Assembly: GCA_902478715.1 (NCBI GenBank)
Contig: CABSMC010000007.1
Location: 1 to 53,137 of the forward strand
Origin: an uncultured Adlercreutzia sp.
GTDB lineage: Bacteria > Actinomycetota > Coriobacteriia > Coriobacteriales > Eggerthellaceae
DNA length: 53,137 nucleotides
Direction: 5' to 3'
The notes beneath the pieces were generated by a model. That model was not told where the DNA came from. It was given only the letters and a program-made list of their open reading frames with translations, and searched no databases. Within the stretch, counting starts at the first letter, position 1; the number at the start of each line of letters is the position of its first letter. Of the stretch, positions 1 through 8,822 are shown piece by piece. The translations under genes and the position numbers were made by a program.

Positions 1-140
1 CCGTTAAGGTAGGGCGTGAAATCGCAGCCGCAGAACGGACAGGCCTTCAACTCGATCCCGCCGATCATCTCGATCGCCTTGCCGCATTCGGGGCACTGGG
101 CAGGGCCCGCCGAGGCCACATCTGCTGGTCTGAAGCACAT
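1..140 (-). CDS. Small zinc-ribbon protein, C-terminus beyond window edge
   Basis: The gene reads leftward from an ATG at 138-140 and runs off the left edge without a stop; 46 residues are visible. Two CPxC-type knuckles are seen, CPECGK at about residue 16 and CPFCGC at about residue 34, separated by a short hydrophobic-charged stretch, as in zinc-ribbon folds. An AGAAGGAG ribosome-binding site lies about 7 bases before the ATG. Such mini zinc ribbons often accompany metabolic operons, but the function is unknown. It follows the GntP-type permease in the same direction after a gap of 174 bases, so co-transcription is possible. Confidence 0.6.
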   Translation of the reverse strand, partial: MCFRPADVASAGPAQCPECGKAIEMIGGIELKACPFCGCDFTPYLN

Positions 141-314
141 GGTGGTTCTCCTTCTCTCGGATGCGCCGCGCCCGCAGCGCATCTCCCAACAACACATCAT
201 TCACGCAAGCGGCACGCCTCCTGCGGAACAACCGAAACAGCTAGGGCTTGGAGGACGCCCCAGCAAGGGCGCCGTGCCCGCAGTGAAGCGAGCACGACAA
301 CTTCAAGGGACTCC

Positions 315-1634
315 TTAGTAGATACCCACGTTCGCCATGATGATCATGACCACGAGGGCGCACATGCCAGCACCGATGGAGATGGCGGCGATGTGCTTGT
401 AGGAGTTCTTGTGGTTCAGGCCCATGGCGGCGAGCATGCCGAACATGGCGCCGGAGTTGGGCAGCGCGCCGCCGATCGTGGCCGACGTGGCGATGATCTT
501 CGCCAGAGCCGCCGGATCGACGCCCGTGGCCAGGTACGGCTCGAGGAAGTTCTGGGCGATGATGCCCACCGCGCCCGAGCCGGAGCCCATGATGCCGCCG
601 AGGGCCGCGGCCATCGTGGCGGCGGACACGTAGGTGCCGCCGGGCATGTTGAAGATGGCCTCGTAGATAACCGTGAAGCCCACCGAGGCGGCGGCCACCG
701 TGCCCACGCCCACCGCAGCAGAGGTGAACACGGCCGGGCCCACGCCGGCCACGGCGCCCTTGCCGAGCGCGTCGCGGATGGAGGGCACGTACTTGAAGAA
801 GCAGACGATAGAGGCGATGATGCCGGCCAGCATGCCGATGTACACGACGTTCTTCATGCCGGTGGCGGAGAGGCCGATGATGACGGCGATCAGGATGATG
901 AGCGGCAGCAGGGCCAGACCCACGCTCGGGATGTTCTTATCTTCTTCCACAGCCACATCGTCGGCGTCAGCCACGAAGTGCTCGCCTTTGGCCTCAGCGC
1001 GCTTCAGGGCGAACTTGATGTAGACGCAGCTCACCGCAATAGCGATGATGGAGCCCACGATGCCCATGATGGGGGCAGCGGTGAGCGACACGCCGCAACC
1101 ATTGGCGGCGTTGATCCAGGCCACGGCCGGCACGCCGGGGATCATGGCCATGGTGAACGAGCAGGCGCCCAGCGTCCATGCGGCGCAGAACAGGTGCCAC
1201 GGGATGTTGCACTCGCGGAACATCGGGCGGGCCAGCGGGATGAGGGCGAACATGGCCACGAACATCGAGATGCCGGCGTAGGTGAGCAGAGCGCCCACAG
1301 CCGAGATGCCCAGCAGCACGAAGTACGGGCTCTTCGTTCCCACCTTGGCCATGATGGCCTGGGCGATGGCCTTGGCGGCGCCCGACTTGTCCATGAACTC
1401 GCCCATGATGGCGCCGCCCATGAAGATCATCAAGTTGCCGCGGATGAAGCCAGCCAAGCCGGTGGCGTAGGATGTTTCGGTGCCCACCATGGCATTCATG
1501 ATGTCCATGCCGTTGGTGAGCGCGATGATGATGGCCGTGACGATGGACGTGATGAGCACGTTCCAGCCGCGCATGGCCGCGATGACGAAGAAGACGAGAC
1601 CGGCAACGATGCCGATAACTCCGATCCACTCCAT
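315..1634 (-). CDS. GntP-family permease (gluconate/organic-acid type)
   Basis: A 439-residue, almost wholly hydrophobic protein with about 12 predicted membrane helices. The segment around residues 65-95 (FMGGAIMGEFMDKSGAA) resembles the GntP-family conserved stretch in which a small permease carries a 'G..gklmedSGaA' motif. The only long hydrophilic loop is near residues 210-235. Members of this family import gluconate or other hydroxy- and keto-acids with protons. A GGGGAAAG ribosome-binding site precedes the ATG. A terminator separates it from the upstream Mo-enzyme genes, so a functional link (substrate import for the reductase) is only suggested by position. The substrate cannot be read from the sequence. 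Confidence 0.75.
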   Translation of the reverse strand: MEWIGVIGIVAGLVFFVIAAMRGWNVLITSIVTAIIIALTNGMDIMNAMVGTETSYATGLAGFIRGNLMIFMGGAIMGEFMDKSGAAKAIAQAIMAKVGTKSPYFVLLGISAVGALLTYAGISMFVAMFALIPLARPMFRECNIPWHLFCAAWTLGACSFTMAMIPGVPAVAWINAANGCGVSLTAAPIMGIVGSIIAIAVSCVYIKFALKRAEAKGEHFVADADDVAVEEDKNIPSVGLALLPLIILIAVIIGLSATGMKNVVYIGMLAGIIASIVCFFKYVPSIRDALGKGAVAGVGPAVFTSAAVGVGTVAAASVGFTVIYEAIFNMPGGTYVSAATMAAALGGIMGSGSGAVGIIAQNFLEPYLATGVDPAALAKIIATSATIGGALPNSGAMFGMLAAMGLNHKNSYKHIAAISIGAGMCALVVMIIMANVGIY

Positions 1635-1719
1635 TTCTTTCCCCTTTCAAATTAACGAACGATTTCCCCTAAGTTCACTTGCAGGTCCTCCACACCCGGA
1701 AGTAAACGTAGACGATAGC

Positions 1720-1755
1720 AAAAGGGCGGCGGGGTGCAGGCACGGGCCGCCGCCC
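1720..1755 (-). terminator. Rho-independent terminator of the Mo-enzyme operon
   Basis: Arms GGGCGGCGG (1724-1732) and CCGCCGCCC (1747-1755) form a 9-bp GC stem. Read on the minus strand the stem is followed by TTTT (1723-1720). It sits between the 4Fe-4S subunit and the permease. Confidence 0.7.
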
Positions 1756-1794
1756 GAGTTGGCGTTGTAGTCGCGCGAACGACCTCGGCGTCTC

Positions 1795-2538
1795 CTACGC
1801 CATGTCGTTGCGCGTGGCGCGCATGAGCTCGATGACGGAGCCGTGCTTCATCTTCAGCTCGTCGCGGCCGATGGTTCCCTCGTCGAAGACCTTCAGATCC
1901 TCTTCGCTTTCGAACATGGTGCCCAAGTCGCCGCGCTGCTGGTTGAGCGCGATGGCCTCGTCCACGTCGTAGGGAAGAAGCGGGGTCTTCTCGCGGGGGT
2001 TCCAGATGATGAAGGCCGGGTTGGTGGCATCCGGCGCGGGCATGCCCTCGCAGTAGCGCACATCGCCGTACTTCTCGATGAGCTCGTCGAGCGGGCCGAA
2101 GTCGAAGGCGCGCAGAGGGCAGCTCATGGTGCAGGCCGGCTGCATGCCCTCAGACAGGCGGTCGACGCACATGGTGCACTTGCTCATCTTGGCCGTCGGC
2201 TCATCGGTCGCGAACTTCGGCGCGCCGTAGGGGCAGGCGTCGTAGCACTTGCGGCAGCCGGTGCACTTGTCCTGGTCTACCAGAACGGCCCCGAACTCGT
2301 CCTCCTTATACAGGGCGCCGCTCTCGCACACCGCCACGCAGGCGGGGTTCTCGCAATGGGCGCAGGAGAACGCCAGCGAGTGCAGGCGGATGGCCGGGAA
2401 CGTGCCCGACTCCCACTCGTAGACGGTCATCCACTTCTCGGCGCCGGGATCGATATCGTTCCAGTCCTTGCAGGCGATGCTGCAGGCCTGGCAGGCGTAG
2501 CAGCGGTTCATATCGAAAAAGAATCCGTACTGGGTCAT
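1795..2538 (-). CDS. Four-cluster 4Fe-4S electron-transfer subunit (DmsB/PhsB type)
   Basis: Predicted electron-transfer partner of the Mo enzyme just upstream. The ATG at 2536-2538 (MTQYGFFFDMNRC) is chosen because GAGGAGG stands 4 bases before it; a longer reading adds 13 unlikely residues. Of 247 residues, four Cys groups are visible: CYACQACSIAC (~12), CAHCENPACVAVC (~66), CTGCRKCYDACP (~97) and CTMC...CTMSCP (~125-145), the 16-Cys pattern for four [4Fe-4S] clusters of DmsB, PhsB and NrfC-like proteins. There is no signal peptide or membrane helix. The gap to the upstream gene's stop is only 25 bases, so they form an operon. No DmsC/NrfD-type anchor is encoded nearby, which argues for a soluble complex fed by another donor. 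Confidence 0.9.
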   Translation of the reverse strand: MTQYGFFFDMNRCYACQACSIACKDWNDIDPGAEKWMTVYEWESGTFPAIRLHSLAFSCAHCENPACVAVCESGALYKEDEFGAVLVDQDKCTGCRKCYDACPYGAPKFATDEPTAKMSKCTMCVDRLSEGMQPACTMSCPLRAFDFGPLDELIEKYGDVRYCEGMPAPDATNPAFIIWNPREKTPLLPYDVDEAIALNQQRGDLGTMFESEEDLKVFDEGTIGRDELKMKHGSVIELMRATRNDMA

Positions 2539-2563
2539 AGTTCCTCCTCTCGGATACAATCGG

Positions 2564-5269
2564 CTAGGCGTTCTCAACGGCGGTCACGGGATCGGCTCCG
2601 ATGGCTGCAGCCTCTTCGGCCGCCTCGGCCCGGGCGCAAGCCGCCTCCAGGGCCACGGCCGCGGCGTCGCGGTCGCCCTGGGCACGAGCGAGGCGGTCGC
2701 GGCATGCCACGGCCACCGACGCGCCGCGGGCGCCGCCGCGCTCGGCCTCGCCGCCGAAGCCCTCGGCGTCGCCGTCGGCGATCTTCTCAACCTCGACGAG
2801 ACCGGCGATGATGAGCGCGCCCAAGATGTGGGGCAGGTGCCCGTCGTCGAGCAGGATGTTCGGCGTGCCGCGCATATCCTGGCCGAACACGTTCATCTCG
2901 GACGTCTCGCCGTTGGTCTGGTACCAGCCGCCATGGTGCACGGCAGCGGTGCCCGGCATGCAGCGGTTGGTGACGTAGGCGGTCAGCACCGTCTCGCCCC
3001 GATCGCTGTACACGCGGCAGATGTCGCCGTCCTTGATGCCGCGGGCCTTGGCGTCCACGCCGGAGATCCACACGGCGTGGCGATAGACGTCCTCGCGCAT
3101 GAAGGGGTTGTTGTCGTTGCTGGAATGCTGGCGGTACACCGACACCGGGGTCACGAGGGAAAGCGGGTACTTCTTCACCTTCGGGTTGTAGAAGCCGTCG
3201 TTGGAGGCGGTAGAGATGTCGCCTTCCACGTAGCTCGGGCTCCACACCGGCATCGGGTCGATGCGACCGCGCCAACGGCTCTCGGTCATATCGTGGGTCT
3301 TCACGAAATTCGAGGCGAACTCGATCTTCTTCGTGGGGGTGTTGAACGGGCTCTCCCCCTTGTCGAGCGCCGACTTGAACGGGTAGTAGGGCTCATCGAT
3401 CTCGGTGCGGATGACCGGTTTGGCGTTGAACTCCTCCCAAGTGGGGCGATGGTCGTAGCCGAGGTAGGCCATGATCGTGGCGTTGTCGGCCCATTTCTCG
3501 AAAGCCTCCTTGTAGATGGCCTCCTGGGCGTCGACCCACTGCTCCACCGGCACGTCCTTCATGCGGGGGTTGTAGCCCTCCACCACCTCGTCGCCGAGGC
3601 GCTTGGCGATCTCGGTCCACACCCATTCCTTGGAGCGCACCTCGCCCGGGAAGTCCAGGCCGCGGCCGCAGAAGGTGAAGTAGTTGCGCATGCCATTGGG
3701 GCCGCTCACGAAGCGCTGGTGGCCGTACATGTACTCGTCCATGCCCTCGAACTGCCACACGGGCGCCGGCAGGATAATGTCGCACAGCTCCGCGGTGGGC
3801 TGGTTCATGTGCCACTGGAAGCCCCAGTTGAACTCGGTGTTCGCCATGCCGGCGAAGCGCTTGTTCACGTTGGAGTGGTTGTTGCCGTAGTTGTTCTCGA
3901 AAATGATCATCTGAATGTTCGGCAAGGGGCTGTCGTTGGTGGGGCTGCCGATGAGATGGCGGAACTCCTCCTCGCTGATCTTGCCGCTCCAGTAGTCGTC
4001 CTGGCGCGCGAGAATCTCGGTGAGGCAGTTGTTGTTGAACAGCACCGGCACCTGGTAATCGCCCGGGTTGCGGCCGAAATCGGCGCGCGGGGCCGGCACA
4101 CGGCCCGGCGTGGGCAGACAGGCGCCCGACTCGCAGCCGCCGTGGCAGGCGATGTTGCCGGTCATGGCCTGCAAAAGCATCGACGCCGACGCCGAGTAGT
4201 CGCCCATGTGGCGCTTCGCGCAGGAGTAGAAGTACTGGAGGTGCACCGGCTTCTCGGTGCCGTACAGGCGGGCGAACTCGCGGATGGTGTCGGCGGGCAC
4301 CGCGGTGATGGGGGCGGCCCACTCCGGCGTCTTCTTGATGCCGTCTTCGCCCTCGCCCATCACGTAGGCGCGCCATTCCTCATAGCCTTCCGCGTCGACC
4401 CACTCGTCGATGAACTCGTGATCGACCAGATCCTCCTCGAAGAGCACCTGCGCCACGGCCAGCATCATGGCCAGATCGGTGCCGGGGCGAATCGGAATCC
4501 ACTGATCGGCCAGAAGCTCGGCCGACTGCGTGTAGCGCGGATCGATGACGATGGTCTTGCAGCCGTACTCGTGGGCAAGGTGCATGTAGTAGGACGTCGG
4601 GCCGAACCAGGCGACCACCGGATCCATGCCCCACATGATAAAGAGCTTGGAGTTGAACAGGTCGGGCGCCTCGAAACCGGGCATGGAGTTCTGCAGGCCG
4701 CGGGTGACCTTGGTGAGGTCAACACCGAGGTGCAGCATCTCGCCGGCGGCATGGCCCGAGGTGGAGTGCTCGCCCCAGGCGCCGAAGCCCGCCTCCCACC
4801 AGGGGGCCAGCGGGAAGCCGTTCTTCTCGAAGGAGGGATACTGGGAATGGAAGATGCCGTAGGGGCCGTACTTCTCCTTGATCTCCTTCATCTTCTCGGC
4901 GATGGTGTCGAGCGCCTCTTCCCAGCTGATCTGCACGAAGTAGCCGCGGCCGGGGCCCTTTTCGCCCACGCGCTTCATGGGATGCAGAAGGCGCGTGTCG
5001 GCATGGAGCTCCTTCTTCCAGGAATGGCCCATGGCGCAGGGGCGCATCTGCACGTTGCCCTTCCAGGTGTTCTCCCAGCCGCAATCCTCGCGGCTGTCGT
5101 TGGGGTTGACAGAGTCGTCGGGCTCAACGGCGATGAGCTTCTCGTCCTTCACATGGCACTTCAGCACGCAGGCCGAGTCCCAGCACCCGTTGGCCGGGCA
5201 CGACGTGTAGAAGATGCGCTCGCCCTCTCGACGCTTCCGGCTGGCCTCGATGATCCCTTGTTTGTCCAT
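2564..5269 (-). CDS. Molybdopterin oxidoreductase, DMSO-reductase superfamily, cytosolic
   Basis: A 901-residue catalytic subunit binding a bis-molybdopterin-guanine cofactor. The start MDKQGII is chosen because AGGAGG lies 5 bases before it. The N-terminus has no Tat signal. A cluster-binding motif CPANGCWDSACVLKC (~24-38) with a later Cys in RPCAMGH is visible. The segment GEHSTSGHAAG (~170) is where the family carries its Mo ligand, and a Ser would fit (inference). The molybdopterin-dinucleotide-binding part with SVYRQHSSNDNNP is near 690. The last ~75 residues are an Ala/Glu/Arg-rich tail beyond the usual domain end. With the 4Fe-4S subunit and divergent LysR gene it resembles inducible respiratory reductases or catechol-dehydroxylase-type enzymes of Eggerthellaceae; the substrate is unknown. 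Confidence 0.88.
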   Translation of the reverse strand: MDKQGIIEASRKRREGERIFYTSCPANGCWDSACVLKCHVKDEKLIAVEPDDSVNPNDSREDCGWENTWKGNVQMRPCAMGHSWKKELHADTRLLHPMKRVGEKGPGRGYFVQISWEEALDTIAEKMKEIKEKYGPYGIFHSQYPSFEKNGFPLAPWWEAGFGAWGEHSTSGHAAGEMLHLGVDLTKVTRGLQNSMPGFEAPDLFNSKLFIMWGMDPVVAWFGPTSYYMHLAHEYGCKTIVIDPRYTQSAELLADQWIPIRPGTDLAMMLAVAQVLFEEDLVDHEFIDEWVDAEGYEEWRAYVMGEGEDGIKKTPEWAAPITAVPADTIREFARLYGTEKPVHLQYFYSCAKRHMGDYSASASMLLQAMTGNIACHGGCESGACLPTPGRVPAPRADFGRNPGDYQVPVLFNNNCLTEILARQDDYWSGKISEEEFRHLIGSPTNDSPLPNIQMIIFENNYGNNHSNVNKRFAGMANTEFNWGFQWHMNQPTAELCDIILPAPVWQFEGMDEYMYGHQRFVSGPNGMRNYFTFCGRGLDFPGEVRSKEWVWTEIAKRLGDEVVEGYNPRMKDVPVEQWVDAQEAIYKEAFEKWADNATIMAYLGYDHRPTWEEFNAKPVIRTEIDEPYYPFKSALDKGESPFNTPTKKIEFASNFVKTHDMTESRWRGRIDPMPVWSPSYVEGDISTASNDGFYNPKVKKYPLSLVTPVSVYRQHSSNDNNPFMREDVYRHAVWISGVDAKARGIKDGDICRVYSDRGETVLTAYVTNRCMPGTAAVHHGGWYQTNGETSEMNVFGQDMRGTPNILLDDGHLPHILGALIIAGLVEVEKIADGDAEGFGGEAERGGARGASVAVACRDRLARAQGDRDAAAVALEAACARAEAAEEAAAIGADPVTAVENA

Positions 5270-5655
5270 CGATTCCTCCTCTTCTCTTCTCCTTGTTTCC
5301 AAGAAGGCACTGAAAAGATCTGCTGAAAGGAGGGTTCGCCCAACCCATTCCGCTTCGGCAGGTTCCGTGCCTTTTGGCTCATCATAGAAAGGAATGGCTT
5401 ATTGTTAGTTCGTCAGTCACCGATTCGCCGTCGTGGTTCCTTGCAGGAGCTGCAAAGGATCGTTTACATGGAGGTTTTTCTTACAGGCCCCGTCAGAAAT
5501 CGCTCCAACTTTTTGATTAAAGGCTCTGGACGGATGCCCTTCAAACAGGTTTAATGATTGTCTGTATGGGCAAATTCAGCCGAGCGGGAGCGAGCGGGGC
5601 CTGAGCTGGATCGATGCCAAGCGATGCGGAACGTCACCGCCGACGAGGAGGGTTC
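5270..5655. promoter_or_regulatory. Divergent promoter region between Mo-enzyme operon and LysR gene
   Basis: 386 bases with no plausible gene, more AT-rich than the flanks. It must carry the promoters of both divergent units. The clearest element is the inverted repeat at 5441-5455. Another AT-rich patch around 5510-5575 lies close to the regulator's side. Confidence 0.6.
5441..5455. promoter_or_regulatory. Candidate LysR operator (T-N11-A box)
   Basis: TTGCAG-GAG-CTGCAA is a perfect 6-3-6 inverted repeat that contains T-N11-A (5442 to 5454), the classic LysR-type contact pattern. It is about 170 bases from the Mo-enzyme start and 200 from the LysR start. Confidence 0.55.
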
Positions 5656-6597
5656 ATGCTGTTCGAAGATATCGAGGTTCTGCTCGTTCTTTCGAAGGCG
5701 AAGAGTCTCTCGCAGGCAGCCGGCCAGCTGTACATGTCGCGCCCCGGCCTGTCGCAAAAAATTGCCGCCATCGAGAAACAGCTCGGCACGTCGCTCATCA
5801 ACCGGACCTCCACCGGCATTTCTCTCACGCAAGCGGGCAAGGTGGCCGTGAAATTCGCTCAGAATATGGCTGACATGGAGCGCGTCATGGCTTCCCAGAT
5901 CGCCGCTATCGACGAGCATTTCCCGGCCAACATCACCGTGGGGATGAGCTACGCCGACGGAGTGACCCTCCTCCCGCGTCTCGTGGCGCTCTACATGCGC
6001 GAGAATCCCGAGGCTCGGGTGCACCTGGACGCCGGCTACGAGCCCGAGCTCGTTCAAAAGCTCGAGAATGGCGAGCTCGACTTCGCCATTCTCGAGAACC
6101 AGCCGACCGAGCCGGGCATCGTGACCGAGGTGCTCGGCTACAAGCGCCTTGTCTTCCTGGCGCCCGACAAGGCTCCCTACAACCAGGCGGTCGGATCGGT
6201 TCCCATAGAGACGCTGCTGAAGTGGCCCATGATCGTCTACGAGTGGCATTCCGGACGCCATATGGTGGGCAACCGCCACTTCCGGGAACGCTACGGGCTC
6301 TCGCTGCGCGATCACAACATGGTGGGCTGCTTCGACACCCACGAGGCCATGGTGGAAGGCGTGAAGGCGGGGCTCGGCTGGGCGACGCTGCCCGAGTGCA
6401 TAGCCAGTCGCTACCGCAACGAACCGGGCATCATCCGCTTCAAGGTGGCCACCGACACCATGTGGTATCCCGTGTCTCTCACCTGGCCCTCCAGCTGTTC
6501 TCCCAGCGACGAGGCGCGCGATTTCGCCAACTTCGTCCGCGAGAATATCCCCGAGGGCTACTTCGCCAACAGCACCGAGGCGCAGCTGCGCTCCTAG
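5656..6597 (+). CDS. LysR-type transcriptional regulator
   Basis: A 313-residue regulator: N-terminal winged helix-turn-helix (residues ~1-60, with SLSQAAGQLYMSRPGLSQKIAAIEKQLG as the recognition region) followed by a periplasmic-binding-protein-like effector domain. The start MLFEDIEV at 5656 is preferred over the longer reading because GAGGAGGG sits 3 bases upstream. It is divergent from the Mo-enzyme operon across 386 bases holding a T-N11-A palindrome, so it is the likely switch for that operon, with the enzyme's substrate or product as co-inducer (inference). A strong terminator follows. Confidence 0.92.
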   Translation: MLFEDIEVLLVLSKAKSLSQAAGQLYMSRPGLSQKIAAIEKQLGTSLINRTSTGISLTQAGKVAVKFAQNMADMERVMASQIAAIDEHFPANITVGMSYADGVTLLPRLVALYMRENPEARVHLDAGYEPELVQKLENGELDFAILENQPTEPGIVTEVLGYKRLVFLAPDKAPYNQAVGSVPIETLLKWPMIVYEWHSGRHMVGNRHFRERYGLSLRDHNMVGCFDTHEAMVEGVKAGLGWATLPECIASRYRNEPGIIRFKVATDTMWYPVSLTWPSSCSPSDEARDFANFVRENIPEGYFANSTEAQLRS

Positions 6598-6628
6598 CAA
6601 AAGACCGGCGGCATTTTACGCAAGCAAA

Positions 6629-6664
6629 GCGGGCCCCTCACCGTGAGGGGCCCGCTTTCTATTC
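6629..6664 (+). terminator. Terminator after the LysR gene
   Basis: A 13-bp perfect stem (6629-6641 with 6645-6657) around a CCG loop, followed by a T-rich tract on the plus strand. Read in reverse it also lies downstream of the flavin reductase gene ending at 6697. Confidence 0.85.
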
Positions 6665-6696
6665 CCGTGGCGGGAAGAAGGCTGTGCCTGGAAGGA

Positions 6697-8568
6697 TTAT
6701 GCCAGGGCGTACTTTGCGGCGTTGGTGCCGGCGTTGCGGCCGAAGGTCATGCAGTCGGCGATGGCGTTGCCGCCCAGGCGGTTCTCGCCGTGGATACCGC
6801 CGGTGCACTCGCCCGCGGCGTACAGGCCGCCGATCGGCTCGCCGTCGGCATTGCAGGCCTCGGACTCCACGTTCACGCGGATACCGCCCATGGTATGGTG
6901 CACGGTGGGCACCTTGCGGCAGGCGTACCAGGGGCCCTCAGTCATGGCCGCATCGGCGGTGTTGTCGGCTACGAAGCCGAACTCGTCGGTGCCGCCTTCC
7001 ACCACGGCGTTGTAGGCGTCGATGGAGGCCTGCAGGTTCGCGGCGTCCACGCCCATCTCGCCGGCCAGGGCCTCTACGGTGTCGCCAGCGACGATGTGGC
7101 CCAGAGCCAGCATGTTGTTGATGGTGGCGCCGTTGGCGTCCGGCTCGTCGGGATCGGGGTAGCGCAGGGTGTTCACGACAATCCAGTAGGTGCCGTCGGG
7201 CTGGGCGAAGATGTTCTTGCACAGAACGTCACGCTCGGCGCCCTCGTTCACGAAACGCTTGCCATCGGTGTTCACGAAGATGCGGTTACGGCCGGAGGTG
7301 CGGATGTCCTCCATGAGGCCCGTGCCCGGGGTGCCGCAGGGGTGCAGCTGGATGTCGGACAGGCAGATGAGCTCGGCGCCGGCGTTCTCGGCGAGCACCA
7401 TGCCCTCGCCCTGGGCGCAGGGCTTGATGTTGGTGCAGCCGATGGAATCGTCCAGCACGACTTCCTTCCACACGCCCGTGTTCACCTTCTGACGGTACTC
7501 CACGTTGCCGCCGAAGCCGCCGGTGGCGATGACCACGGCGCCGCAGTTCACGGTGACCTCCTGCTCGCCGTCATAGAGCGCCTTCACGCCCACGACCGCG
7601 CCGGCGTCATCCAGGATGAGCTCTTTGGCCTGCATGTCGTTGAGCAGCATGATGGCATCGGCGTTGTCGTCGATGAACTGCTGGAACGAGCGGATGTAGG
7701 TGTTGCCCGACGGCGTGGCCGGGTAATGGCTGCGCTGGCCGAGCGATCCGGTGGCCGAGCCGATCTCGTCCTTGAACTCGACGCCCAGGCTCTCGAGCCA
7801 GTGGACGGAATCCAGCGCGTTGTCCGTGAGGAAGTGCACGAGCTCGGGATTGTTGGTGTTGTGGCCGCCCTTCATGGTGGTCTCGTAGAAGGTGGGGATG
7901 GAGTCCTCGATGCCCTGGGGCTCCTGGCGCTCGGGATCGACGGCGTTCAGCGCGCCCTCGGAGACGTTGGTGGAACCGCCGGTAATGCCACACTTCTCAA
8001 GCACGATAACGCTCGCGCCGGCCTGCACGGCCGCGATGGCCGCCGCCAGGCCCGAGCCGCCGCCGCCCACGACGCACACGTCGGCGTCGTAGACCTCTTC
8101 CACCGCCGGCTTCTCGGGCACGGGCGCCTCCGAGAGCACCTCGAAGGCCTGAGCCTGCTTCGCGCAGTCCTCAAGACCGGTCTGCAGGGAGAGCGAGGAC
8201 AGCGTCGCGCCGGTGACGGCATCGATGTTGATGGTCTGGTTGTCGATGGCCTGCTGCTGCAGGGCCTTGAGCGCATCGGCGCCGACGCCGAGCGACTCCT
8301 GGTTGGCCGACGTGTCGATGGCCGTGATGGCGTCATCGGAGAAGGTCACGGTCATGGTGTAAGGGGCATTGTGGCCCGTCACCTCGGTCGTGTAGGTGCC
8401 CGCCTTCCACGGCGCGGAATCGGCCAGCTCCTCGGCACGGCTGTGGGGCGCGCAGCCGGCCAGGCCGAAGCTGGCCAGACCGCCCCAGATGCCGAGCACG
8501 GCCGCCCCTTTGCAGAACGTACGACGAGAGATGCCCGTGAGGGGAACAGAATTGGATGTGCGGGTCAT
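6697..8568 (-). CDS. Tat-exported lipoprotein FMN/FAD reductase, fumarate-reductase family
   Basis: A 623-residue extracytoplasmic reductase. The N-terminus has a Tat motif (SRRTF) and lipobox (LAGC), so it should be exported folded and anchored by lipid. Residues ~50-135 form an FMN-binding domain with the flavinylation motif DAVTGAT, where Thr would carry covalent FMN. A Rossmann FAD domain starts at ~160 (VCVVGGGGSGLAAA). The catalytic-site segments HHTMGG and GENRLGGNAIAD match those of soluble fumarate reductases such as FccA, so it probably reduces an activated C=C bond. AAGGAGG precedes the ATG. It stands alone, between the LysR terminator and the flavodoxin-like gene; its substrate and electron donor are not shown. 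Confidence 0.88.
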   Translation of the reverse strand: MTRTSNSVPLTGISRRTFCKGAAVLGIWGGLASFGLAGCAPHSRAEELADSAPWKAGTYTTEVTGHNAPYTMTVTFSDDAITAIDTSANQESLGVGADALKALQQQAIDNQTINIDAVTGATLSSLSLQTGLEDCAKQAQAFEVLSEAPVPEKPAVEEVYDADVCVVGGGGSGLAAAIAAVQAGASVIVLEKCGITGGSTNVSEGALNAVDPERQEPQGIEDSIPTFYETTMKGGHNTNNPELVHFLTDNALDSVHWLESLGVEFKDEIGSATGSLGQRSHYPATPSGNTYIRSFQQFIDDNADAIMLLNDMQAKELILDDAGAVVGVKALYDGEQEVTVNCGAVVIATGGFGGNVEYRQKVNTGVWKEVVLDDSIGCTNIKPCAQGEGMVLAENAGAELICLSDIQLHPCGTPGTGLMEDIRTSGRNRIFVNTDGKRFVNEGAERDVLCKNIFAQPDGTYWIVVNTLRYPDPDEPDANGATINNMLALGHIVAGDTVEALAGEMGVDAANLQASIDAYNAVVEGGTDEFGFVADNTADAAMTEGPWYACRKVPTVHHTMGGIRVNVESEACNADGEPIGGLYAAGECTGGIHGENRLGGNAIADCMTFGRNAGTNAAKYALA

Positions 8569-8822
8569 GATGAGCCTCCTTCTAACGCGTCACAGTAAGG
8601 GAACCGGGAATCGCTTGAAGGATCAGCCTGCCGAGCTATCGAACCACCCAAGTGACTCGAACGATTACCTGATAGCCGGACTTTAGCGCGCCAGGCGCTG
8701 GCAACAACAGGTCAACAGGCTCTTGTTAGCTTTGTGCGCGAACGGTGTAAGACTTCTGAAACCCTGTCGGCAATTCGTCACATTGGGCACCGATTTGTTT
8801 GATTTGCACCGCGAGAAAACCG

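Noticed and set aside
393..1655. Long plus-strand reading opposite the GntP-type permease (420 residues)
   Set aside because: It is His/Arg/Ala/Asp-rich with no domain and lies exactly opposite a clear membrane protein; a GC-rich codon-position shadow. The same applies to similar readings such as 2828-5326, 6643-8598, 24901-27048, 40838-43228 and 47649-49568.
2564..5269. Formate dehydrogenase or nitrate reductase identity for the Mo enzyme
   Set aside because: No Cys or selenocysteine is visible at the metal-ligand segment (GEHSTSG), no Tat signal and no membrane subunit; the sequence is closer to DMSO-reductase/dehydroxylase-like enzymes.
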